From positions 62,001-126,000 of the forward strand of contig NZ_QGGL01000011.1 in the NCBI RefSeq assembly GCF_003148565.1: a DNA stretch of 64,000 nucleotides, in the 5' to 3' direction. Positions 36,801 through 45,300 of the stretch are shown piece after piece (position 1 is the first letter of the stretch; every line of letters begins with the position of its first letter). The notes under the pieces are model-generated. The model was not told the DNA's origin and ran no database searches. It was given only the letters and a program-made list of their open reading frames with translations. This DNA comes from Tumebacillus permanentifrigoris (GTDB lineage Bacteria; Bacillota; Bacilli; Tumebacillales; Tumebacillaceae). Position numbers and translations under genes: made by a program.

Positions 36801-39800
36801 GCTGGGCGCACCGTCACCCCACCACGCAATGCGGCGGAGGAGGCTCTGGTGCAGATCTGGCAGGATGTGCTGAAGGTTTCGGGACTTGGTATCGACCACA
36901 ATTTCTTTGAACTTGGTGGGCATTCGTTAAAGACGATCCAAGTGCGCGCCCGGATCAAAAGACAATTTGGTGTCGATGTTCCGTTGCATCTGCTCTTCGA
37001 ACACCAGACGATTCGCGAATTGTCCACACTGGTGGGCGACGCGCCGATGGAAGTGACAGAAAGTTGGGAAGCTGTGATTCCCAAGCTGCCTCCAGCTGAG
37101 ACGTATGCGATGTCGCATGCGCAACACCGACTCTTTTTCATGTATTGGATGGATCGGACCAACGTGTCCTACAACATGCCGGCTCTGCTGGAGTTGGAGG
37201 GGTCGTTGGATCTACCGGCATTGGTACGGGCGTTTGAAACGATTTTGGCACGACATGATGTGTTGCGCACGACGTACGAGATGGTGGGCGGACACCCGAT
37301 TCAGCGTGTTCATGAGTTGCAACCGTTGCATTGTCCGTTGCTAGACTTTTCCATGCTGAACGAGCAGGAGCGGGAAACGGCCTTGTGGGCAGATGTCAAC
37401 GCGGAGATGCAGACCCCGTTTGATCTCACAGTCGGACCGGTCTTCCGGATGCGCGTGTTCCGCTTGGAGCCGAATCGACACTGGTTGATGCTCCAACTGC
37501 ACCACATCGTCGGGGATTTCTGGTCCTGGCAAGTGATGTTGCGCGAATTCCAAACGCTCTACGCATCCGAGTGTGCAGGACATGGAGAGGCATTGCCTCC
37601 GTTGACTGTCCAGTATACCGACTATGCAGCATGGCAGAACGAACGACTGGAGCAAGGTCAACTGCAGGCGGCACAGGCGTACTGGTTAGAAACGCTCGGT
37701 GGGGAACTGCCCGTGCTGGATCTTCCAACCGATCATCCACGGTCGGCGGTGATGCAGTCAGAAGGTCAACAAGTTCGACAACCGATCGACGCAGAGTTGG
37801 CAACGAAACTGCAGGCGTTAACACAACAAGGAGATGCCACGTTGTTCCTCGTTTTGCTGGCAGCAACTGGAATTCTGTTGTCACGGTTGAGCGGACAGAG
37901 CGATCTCGTAATCGGCACCCCGGAAGCTGGTCGCAACCTGCTAGAGCTGGAAGGGCTGGTTGGACTCTTCATTAATACTCTGCCGTTGCGGCTGCACGTA
38001 GAAGCAGGGCAGTCTTTCCTGAATGTACTGGAACAGGTCAAACAGAGAGCGTTGCAGGCTTACGAGCATCACGAGTACCCGTTTGACCAATTGGTCGAAG
38101 ATATCAATCCGGTACGTGACCTGAGTCGTACGCCGATTTTCTCCGTCATGTTCCAAGTTCTTCGCGACGGAGATGATCGTTTTCCAGAGGTGGCGGGCTT
38201 GCACATGCGTCCCGTTGAACTCGACGTCTCGGCGACCAAGTTTGACTTGCAGATCGATTTTGTGGAGCGACCGAACACGATGGAGTGCCTGTTTACCTAT
38301 CGTACCGATCTCTATGAACGAGAGACGGTGGAGCGCTGGATGAGCCATCTGCTCCTACTCTTGCAAGAAATCGTAGCAACGCCGGATGCGCCCGTGGAGT
38401 CGTTGCGGATGCTTGAAGCGTCTGAGCGGAACCGCTTGTTGAGCGAGTGGAATGAAACGGATGTGGCCTACTCAACAGACTTGTGCGTACATGAGTTATT
38501 TGAGCAACAGGTCGAACGAACACCCGACGCGGTGGCTGTAGTGGATGAGAACGAAACTCTGACGTACCGGGAGCTAAACGAGCGCACAAACCGTTTGGCG
38601 AACTACCTGCGGACGCTTGGTGTCGCACCGGAAGTTCGTGTCGGCCTATGCTTAGAACGGTCGGTTGACATGGTCGTCGCGATCTATGCGGTCTTGAAAG
38701 CAGGAGGCGCTTACGTTCCGATTGATCCACAACATCCCCCGAAGCGAATTGCTGAGGTGGTCGAGGATGCCGAACTTGCGCTGGTGCTCACACAGGAGCG
38801 TTTCCAAGCAGTATTCAGTCCATTTTCCTTGCGAGTGTTGACCATCGATGCCGTTCATCTCCCGTGGGCAACAGAGACGGAAGTAAATCCTGTACTCGTG
38901 AACACGCCAGATCACCTTCTGTACATGATGTACACCTCTGGATCGACCGGGAAACCAAAAGGCGTGATGAACGAACATCATGCAGTCGTCAATCTCTTGC
39001 TGTGGATGCGTGATCAGTACGCGTTGAGCAGTACGGATCGCATGTTGCTCAAGACGGCTTATACGTTCGACGTGTCGGTGTGGGAGTTGTTCTTGCCACT
39101 AATCAGTGGCGCGTCGCTAACCATTGCGCGGCCAGATGGACACCGGGACTTGGTGTATCTAAAACGCTTGATCGAGGAGCAAGGCATTACACACGCTGTG
39201 TTCGTGCCCTCAGCCCTGCAAATGTTCGTGGAGCAGGACGGGGTAGCACTCCTTACCGATCTCAAGAATGTGTTGTGCATCGGAGAAGCACTGTCCGTGG
39301 AAGCGCAAGAGCGCTTTTTCCGAACATTCCCGAATACAGAATTGCATAACTTGTACGGTCCAACGGAGGCGGCGGTCAACGTTACGTATTGGAACTGCCA
39401 ACGCGGGGATCAACGACGGTATGTACCGATCGGGGCTCCAATTGCCAATGCCAAGTTGTACGTGCTTGACGAACGGCTTGAGCCCGTGCCGCTGGGGGTT
39501 ATCGGTGAATTGTTCATCGGAGGGACACCTGTCGCCCGCGGGTATCACAACCGCGACGAACTATCGGCGGAGAGGTTTGTGTCCGACCCATTTTCCAAAC
39601 GAGCAGGAGCACGCATGTACCGCACAGGTGACTCGGTGCGCCGACATCGAGACGGCAGCTTGGAATTCCTCGGCCGCGCCGATGACCAAGTGAAATTGCG
39701 CGGTTTCCGGATGGAGCTTGGGGACATTGAAGCCGCACTTCTTCGAGTGCCTGATGTGCGGGAAGCAGCGGTGCTGTTGCAGCAGGACGAGGGCGGGGGA

Positions 39801-41075
39801 GTTTTGGTCGCGTATGTAGTGGCTGATGCACGGCTTGGCACTGCTGACTTGCGCGAAGGCTTGGCTGGACAGTTGCCGGAGTACATGTTGCCGTCGCGGT
39901 ACGTATTCCTCGACAGATTGCCCATGTTGGCCAATGACAAGTTGGACCGTAAGACGTTGCGTGGACTTGATCCGGGGTCAGAGGCACAAGCAGAGCCGGA
40001 TTCTTACGTCGCACCGCGCACCGCCTTGGAGCGGGAGATGGTGAAAATCTTCGAGCGCATTTTGAATGTTCGACCAATCGGTATCCAGGACGACTTTTTT
40101 GCCGCTGGTGGTCATTCCTTAAAAGTATTGGGTTTGATCAGCGAGGTACAGGCTGTGTTCGGGGTGGCATTGCCGCTCGTCAACGTCTACCAGCGACCGA
40201 CCGTTGCGCAACTTTGCGAGTGGCTTGAAAGTGCAAACTGCGCGCAAACCGCATTGTGTGACGGAGCCATTCCCATCCAACTAGGGGATGGAACGCAACC
40301 ACCGCTGTTCTTCGTGCATGGCCAAGGCGGTGGGATCTCTTCGTTCTTCCTGCTGGCTCAAGCGCTTGGAGCGCAGACGTCGGTATACGGTCTACAGGCA
40401 TTCGGTTACGAGACATCGGAGGAACCGCTGACGTCGATCGGCGAGATGGCCGATCGTTATGTCGAGGAGATTCGACGCGTCGCTGCGCACGGACCGTACC
40501 GTATCGCCGGATGGTCGTTTGGCGGGACCGTGGCTTTTGAAGTAGCTCGACGCTTGGAGCAACTCGGGGAGCATGTGGACTGGCTCGGACTGTTCGATGC
40601 ACATCCGATGGATCTGCCGGGCGACTTGCGTGAGAAGCAGGCGTGGACAGAGACCGATGTGTTGAGGTTTGCCCTGAGCGATCTTGGGTTGGAACCGATG
40701 GCATTGGACGGTCTGACCGATTCGGAAGCGTTCACGTACGTGGTGCAGCAGTTGGAACGGGCTGGACGTGTGCCGCGCGGATTACCAGAAGCCAGTTTGC
40801 GTGCCAAGTTGAACACGATGGCGGCGCACGGCACGGCAGCCGCGTTCTATCGCTATGAAGGCCCTGTTCAGGCGGATCTGCATCTGTATCGCGTCACGGA
40901 GGTGTCGGCGCAAGGACATTCCTTGGTTGAGGTGGAGGAATGGCGGCCGCGAACAACTGGTAGTCTTTGGGTTCATCCAGTGCAAGGAGATCACAATTCG
41001 ATGTTGGATGTCGCCCATGTCACTGCCCTAGCAGACAAAATGAAGGAACTTGCAACCATGAGAAGAGGCTGCTGA
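33900..41075 (+). CDS. NRPS protein P3: degenerate C - A - T - C - A - T - TE
   Basis: A 2391-residue synthetase that ends the assembly line. The N-terminal C-like domain has THHDLILDEQS (H142-) in place of HHxxxDG. Then come A3 (FYTSGSTGLPKG near 612, code D-I-W-E-V-T-A-D-D by eye), T (Ser1009), C (HHIVGDFWS, H1201, Gly to Phe), A4 (code D-V-W-V-L-I-L-V-N) and T (Ser2073). A type I thioesterase follows, with GWSFGG (Ser2206) and GDHNSM (His2365), which would hydrolyse or cyclise the finished chain. A4 has ANDKLDRKTL in place of the usual NGKxDRxxL but keeps the lysine. The start is GTG 33900, very close to AAGGAAAG; TTG 33915 is an alternative. The exporter gene starts one base after the stop. 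Confidence 0.93.
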   Translation: MGLEILNYLSKENVLEVLELSVLQERMIADGTPHLSQYAYEVENTLDQVLLDQALQAVIAAHPEVRSVFRTLKNRTVQVLLKTRPILLEVHDLRSLTEAQRAGAEAELVTQMGTPIEIGAGPLLRFALVRHTEACTQLWVTHHDLILDEQSRTALLEDWFAVYESMVAKNAPSLSPERPRFAMYLQWLTRKDWMPAKEFWRAQAGELVPSAMFSSVRRGTGLNKRRRSVTQTLSPQLSDALRELAARAQVSDRAVAAAAWAMLAALYGGEEQVTFGWQAEGRPADVVDVARMLGSFAQLLPVSMNVAGEQILLDFLRGSEQRIQGVEAVAFLPEEEARRDAEVPDGVSMYDTSLAFSTSSDIRWTPLWEQVSSGQKPMLQLVVRAGKSWRVDWSFADDELPASTVERLQHQWHTLLESLAEANLAAPMSELRLTSAQEQSELEAFNRSELPNPDLSLLAHQVIEQQVVRTPDATAVRCGEDSMTYAELNAQANLVAWQLRDMGFGRDDVAALFAERDIEMLIGILGVLKAGGAYVPLDAANPVARNRTVVETSRAKVVLTQAPLVSESEVLIEGLETAPVLVNLSDSTPRAALSRANPPAINEPGDLANVFYTSGSTGLPKGAMVEHIGMLNHLYAKIGLLEVTSDSIVAQTASHCFDISVWQFLAPLMVGGITVIYPNAVSGDPDGLLDATERDGVTDLELVPAMIEMIWRAAQEHQKVALSSLRHLVATGEGLPSELCNRWRRLYPNVRMINAYGASETSDDFTHEVIDSWVSEDRPYVSLGTVIPHHRVYVLDRFLRDVPIGGIGEICVTGVGVGRGYLHDPERTAKAFLRNPFADGMGERLYRTGDLGYFTPDGRLAYISRADFQVKVRGHRMELGEVEGALRRHPWVDQCVALVRKDEFGQNRLLAYVVTSQKIETAELREHLKQLVPEYMIPEALIFLDRLPLNRNGKVDRKALPEPEQSDAGRTVTPPRNAAEEALVQIWQDVLKVSGLGIDHNFFELGGHSLKTIQVRARIKRQFGVDVPLHLLFEHQTIRELSTLVGDAPMEVTESWEAVIPKLPPAETYAMSHAQHRLFFMYWMDRTNVSYNMPALLELEGSLDLPALVRAFETILARHDVLRTTYEMVGGHPIQRVHELQPLHCPLLDFSMLNEQERETALWADVNAEMQTPFDLTVGPVFRMRVFRLEPNRHWLMLQLHHIVGDFWSWQVMLREFQTLYASECAGHGEALPPLTVQYTDYAAWQNERLEQGQLQAAQAYWLETLGGELPVLDLPTDHPRSAVMQSEGQQVRQPIDAELATKLQALTQQGDATLFLVLLAATGILLSRLSGQSDLVIGTPEAGRNLLELEGLVGLFINTLPLRLHVEAGQSFLNVLEQVKQRALQAYEHHEYPFDQLVEDINPVRDLSRTPIFSVMFQVLRDGDDRFPEVAGLHMRPVELDVSATKFDLQIDFVERPNTMECLFTYRTDLYERETVERWMSHLLLLLQEIVATPDAPVESLRMLEASERNRLLSEWNETDVAYSTDLCVHELFEQQVERTPDAVAVVDENETLTYRELNERTNRLANYLRTLGVAPEVRVGLCLERSVDMVVAIYAVLKAGGAYVPIDPQHPPKRIAEVVEDAELALVLTQERFQAVFSPFSLRVLTIDAVHLPWATETEVNPVLVNTPDHLLYMMYTSGSTGKPKGVMNEHHAVVNLLLWMRDQYALSSTDRMLLKTAYTFDVSVWELFLPLISGASLTIARPDGHRDLVYLKRLIEEQGITHAVFVPSALQMFVEQDGVALLTDLKNVLCIGEALSVEAQERFFRTFPNTELHNLYGPTEAAVNVTYWNCQRGDQRRYVPIGAPIANAKLYVLDERLEPVPLGVIGELFIGGTPVARGYHNRDELSAERFVSDPFSKRAGARMYRTGDSVRRHRDGSLEFLGRADDQVKLRGFRMELGDIEAALLRVPDVREAAVLLQQDEGGGVLVAYVVADARLGTADLREGLAGQLPEYMLPSRYVFLDRLPMLANDKLDRKTLRGLDPGSEAQAEPDSYVAPRTALEREMVKIFERILNVRPIGIQDDFFAAGGHSLKVLGLISEVQAVFGVALPLVNVYQRPTVAQLCEWLESANCAQTALCDGAIPIQLGDGTQPPLFFVHGQGGGISSFFLLAQALGAQTSVYGLQAFGYETSEEPLTSIGEMADRYVEEIRRVAAHGPYRIAGWSFGGTVAFEVARRLEQLGEHVDWLGLFDAHPMDLPGDLREKQAWTETDVLRFALSDLGLEPMALDGLTDSEAFTYVVQQLERAGRVPRGLPEASLRAKLNTMAAHGTAAAFYRYEGPVQADLHLYRVTEVSAQGHSLVEVEEWRPRTTGSLWVHPVQGDHNSMLDVAHVTALADKMKELATMRRGC

Positions 41076-41076
41076 G

Positions 41077-42360
41077 ATGAGATACCGCGATTTGCATATC
41101 AACTTGAAAGTGCGACTTGTAGAGGCGTTTCTGGTCAATTTAGTCGGAAACATGATCTACCCGTTCATGGCCATCTACTTTGCTGATCGGTATGGTCCAG
41201 TGATCACCGGGTATCTGTTCATGGCGAACATCCTGATCGGATTGTCCTTTGGACTGTACGGTGGAGTTCTCGCCGACAAGTACGGCAGGAGACACATGTT
41301 GCGAATCGCGGAAACAGGCCGTGTACTCTCGATGTTGATCATCACGTTGTCAAATTCTCCTTGGTTCGATTCGCCACTACTGACGTTGATTTTCTTGCTG
41401 GTGTTGAATGGGTTCGGCGGTTTGGCCTTCCCAGCTGTGCAGGCGATGATTGTCGACTGCACCACGCCAGACAATCGGAAATTTGTGTACAGCATCGACT
41501 ATTGGGCATTGAACACCTCCCTGCTGATCGGCGGGATGGTCGGGGCGTTTTTCTTCCGATCGTACCTGTTTGAATTGTTCTCAGCAGCGACTTTCATTTC
41601 GTTTGGCTCGCTGTGCTTGCTCTTGTTTGTCATCCAAGAAACACACTACCCGAAGCCTGTGCAGACGGGGGAAGGCAAGCAAAAGTCCAAGGGCGGTGGC
41701 TACGGAATGGTGTTCCGTGACCGTACATTCATGCTCTATATCTTGGCGGTGGCGCTGTTGATTTCGTTGGAACAGATCTTTTTCAACTATGGGGGCGTTC
41801 GTTTGTCCCAAGAGATGTCCAGCCAATCCCTGTTCTCATGGGGGAACCGCGACGTGCAAGTGGACGGAGTGGGGATGTTTGGGATATTGCGCACAGAGAA
41901 TGCATTGCTTGTTGTGTTGCTGTCGGTGCTCGCCGCCCGGGTGTTTAGCCGATTCCGTGACACGGGTGTGTTGATGACGGGCATCCTGTTGACGATGATC
42001 GGGTTTGCTGTGCTCGCAGTGTCGAACAGCCCGTGGACGTTACTGGTGTGCATGTTGATCGCAACGAGTGGTGAACTGTTGCACACGTCGATTCGCCAGT
42101 CCTATCTCGCGGAGATCGTGCCAGCTGCGAACCGTGGCACGTACATGGCGCTCACTGGTTTGACTGGGGTAATCGCGCAGATGATCGGTGCAGGTTCGAT
42201 CACGGCCGGCGCCTACGTAACGCCTTGGGTGTTAGGGATTGCCACACTTGTGATCGGGGTGGTAAGCGCCGGGCTCTTCGTCAACACGTTGTTGCATCTG
42301 CCGGAGCGCAAGCGCGCTATGCAGGCAGAGGAAGCCTTACAACAAGTAGCATCCAACTAG
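41077..42360 (+). CDS. MFS transporter, probable exporter of the cluster product
   Basis: A 427-residue protein with about twelve hydrophobic segments. The MFS loop 2-3 motif appears as GGVLADKYGRRHMLR, and the N-terminus VRLVEAFLVNLVGNMIYPFMAIYFADRYG resembles the MdtH/YfhI-like multidrug branch. Its position between NRPS and PKS genes, one base from P3 and 27 bases from the PKS gene, points to export of, or self-resistance to, the peptide product. Confidence 0.88.
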   Translation: MRYRDLHINLKVRLVEAFLVNLVGNMIYPFMAIYFADRYGPVITGYLFMANILIGLSFGLYGGVLADKYGRRHMLRIAETGRVLSMLIITLSNSPWFDSPLLTLIFLLVLNGFGGLAFPAVQAMIVDCTTPDNRKFVYSIDYWALNTSLLIGGMVGAFFFRSYLFELFSAATFISFGSLCLLLFVIQETHYPKPVQTGEGKQKSKGGGYGMVFRDRTFMLYILAVALLISLEQIFFNYGGVRLSQEMSSQSLFSWGNRDVQVDGVGMFGILRTENALLVVLLSVLAARVFSRFRDTGVLMTGILLTMIGFAVLAVSNSPWTLLVCMLIATSGELLHTSIRQSYLAEIVPAANRGTYMALTGLTGVIAQMIGAGSITAGAYVTPWVLGIATLVIGVVSAGLFVNTLLHLPERKRAMQAEEALQQVASN

Positions 42361-42387
42361 AGATCGTGTACAAGGGGGAATTGGGCA

Positions 42388-45300
42388 ATGAGCGAGAGAT
42401 TGAGGCAAGGTTATGAACCGATTGCCATCGTAGGGATCGGGTGCAGATTTCCAGGTGGCGTAAACAGCCCGGAGAGCTTCTGGAATTTGCTTCGCGAAGG
42501 CGTGGACGCAGTGACAGAAGTGCCTGCAGATCGCTGGGACACCAACCGTTTTTATCACCCTAACCGCAAAAAGCCGGGATCGGCCAACACGCGCTGGGGC
42601 GGGTTCTTGGATGGGGTCGACAAGTTCGACCCGGAGTTTTTCGGAATCTCTCCTCGGGAAGCTGATTTGCTCGATCCGCAACAGCGTCTGATGCTGGAAG
42701 TCAGTTGGGAGGCTTTGGAGGATGCCGGTTTCGTGCCTGAACAACTGGCCGGGTCCAAAACGGGCGTGTATGTGGGGTGCTTCACGAATGACTACCAGTG
42801 GATGCAAGTCTCCGAGAAAAACGTGGACTATCTCGACACCCATTCCACGTCAGGATTCATGATGACGTTGCATTCGAACCGCCTCTCCTACGTGTATGAT
42901 TTTCAAGGTCCGTCGATGACTGTGGACACGGCCTGCTCGTCCTCGCTGGTGGCCGTTCATCTTGCTTGCCAGAGCTTAATCACGGGTGAATCGAACCTTG
43001 CGTTGGCTGGCGGGATCAATATCATGCTCAAGCCGGAGCTGACGATTGCAGAATCCAAAGGGGGCTTTCTCTCACCAGATGGCCGCTCCAAGGCGTTCGA
43101 CTCTCGGGCAAACGGGTACGTGCGCGCCGAAGGGTGTGGGATGGTCGTGCTCAAACGTCTGGAGGAAGCACTCGCTGATGGCGACCCGATCTATGCGGTC
43201 ATCGCGGGTTCCGCTTGCAACCAAGACGGACGGAGTGCGGGTCTGACCGTTCCGAGCGGCGAGTCGCAAGAAGCGTTGGTCCGTGAAGCATTGGATCGCG
43301 CAGGAATCCAATCGAACCAGATTCAATATATGGAAGCCCACGGCACAGGCACGCCGGTTGGTGACCCGATTGAAGCCAAGGCGTTGGGGAACGTACTGTC
43401 TGAAAATCGTCCAGATGGAGAGTATTGCTGGGTCGGCTCCGTGAAAACGAACGTCGGTCATATGGAGGGGGCCGCTGGAGTTGCCGGGCTGATCAAAGCG
43501 GCGCTTTGCTTGCAGCAAGCGCAGATCCCCCCACACTTACACCTGATAGAGAAGAATCCCAATATCGACTTTGAGGCGTTGCAACTGCGCGTTCCCACAA
43601 CCGTACAACCGTGGGAAGGCGAATCGGGAACCCGCTATGCGGGCGTCAATTCCTTTGGTTTTGGCGGCACCAACGCGCACGTTGTTTTGGCGGAAGCGCC
43701 AGTCGTGGAAAAAACGGTTTCACCGTCTACGCAGCAAGACCAGTTGATTCCACTCTCTGCACGCACACCGGAAGCGCTGCTGGACGTGGCGTTCTCCTAT
43801 CGGGAGGCAGTAGGAGAAGCGGGGGCACTGGAGCATGTGAGCCTGTCCGATCTCGCCTGTAGCACTGCTCAACATCGCGGACACCATCCGCAGCGGATGG
43901 CGGTAGTGGCTTCGACCAAGGAAGAACTGTTGGAAGCGCTGGATGCCGTCATTTCCTCGGAAATACACCCGCGTGCCATTGTCGGGGCAATGCCTGTTCA
44001 ACCGACAAAACCACGCCGTCTCGCCTTTGTTTACACGGGTATGGGCCCCCAGTGGTGGGGAATGGGGCGACAATTGTATGAGCAAGAACCGGTGTTCCGT
44101 GACACACTCGACGAATGTGACAGAGTGTTCCAAGCGTCGTCTGGATGGTCGTTGTTGGAAGAGATGTTGAAGGACGAAGCAGCGTCCCGAATGGAAGAGA
44201 CACAGATCGCGCAACCTGCGAATCTATTTTTGCAAATCGGTCTGACGAATTGGTGGCGTTCGATGGGGATCGTGCCAGAAGCTGTCGTCGGGCATAGTGC
44301 GGGGGAAGCAGCAGCTTCCTACGCAGCGGGGATCATAACCCTCTCGGAAGCAGTGCGAGTGGTGTACCACCGGAGCCGTTTGCAACAGGCGATAACCGGC
44401 CAAGGCACGATGGTAGCGGTTGGACTTTCGGAATCCTTGGTGCGTGAACATATGAAAGGCTTTGAAGATCGGGTATCGCTGGCCGCGATCAACTCTCCGA
44501 ATGGCGTGACACTAGCAGGTGAGCCAGAGGCGCTTGAGCAAGTGCTGGCACCCTTGCGTGAGGCGGATGTTTTTGTCCGTTATCTAAAAGTTGGCATGGC
44601 GTTCCACAGCCATTACATGAACCCGATGCGCGAGGAGTTTCTCGAACATTTGGAAGGCATGGAGACGAAGGCTGGGACGATTCCCTACTACTCCTCCGTC
44701 CTCGGAGTACAGGCCGACATCCACAAACTCGGTGTGGATTACTGGTGGCGCAACTTGCGAGATACCGTACAGTTTGCAGAAGCGGTGTTGAACTTGATCG
44801 AGGACGGGTATGACGCGTTCGTCGAGATCGGCCCGCATCCGGTGCTGGCTGCTTCGGTCCGCGAGTGCCTAGCATTGAAAAACCGCACCGCCGATGTACT
44901 TCCCTCGATCCGCCGGGCCGAAGACGAGCGCCCACAGTTGGTGAGCTCGTTGGGGGCTTTGTACACCTTGGGCTTTGAGCCGAACTGGCCGAAGTTGGTC
45001 GAGGCGGGCTCGTTCGTCCGCTTGCCGAAGTACCCGTGGCAACGTGAGCACCACTGGCAGGAGTCGGCAGAATCCCGTCGTTACCGTCTCGGGGAGCCAG
45101 ATTGCCATCCGTTGCTCGCTCAACGACTGTCCTCCGCACGCCCGGTGTGGGAATCAAGTATTGACGTCTGGCGCTTGCCCTATCTGGGAGACCACCGCAT
45201 TCGAGGGGCCATCGTCTATCCGGGAGCGGCCTATATGGAGATGGGGTTGGCAGCTGCGCGCAATCTGTACGGAAGTCGTGCAGTCGGTTTGGAAATTGCC

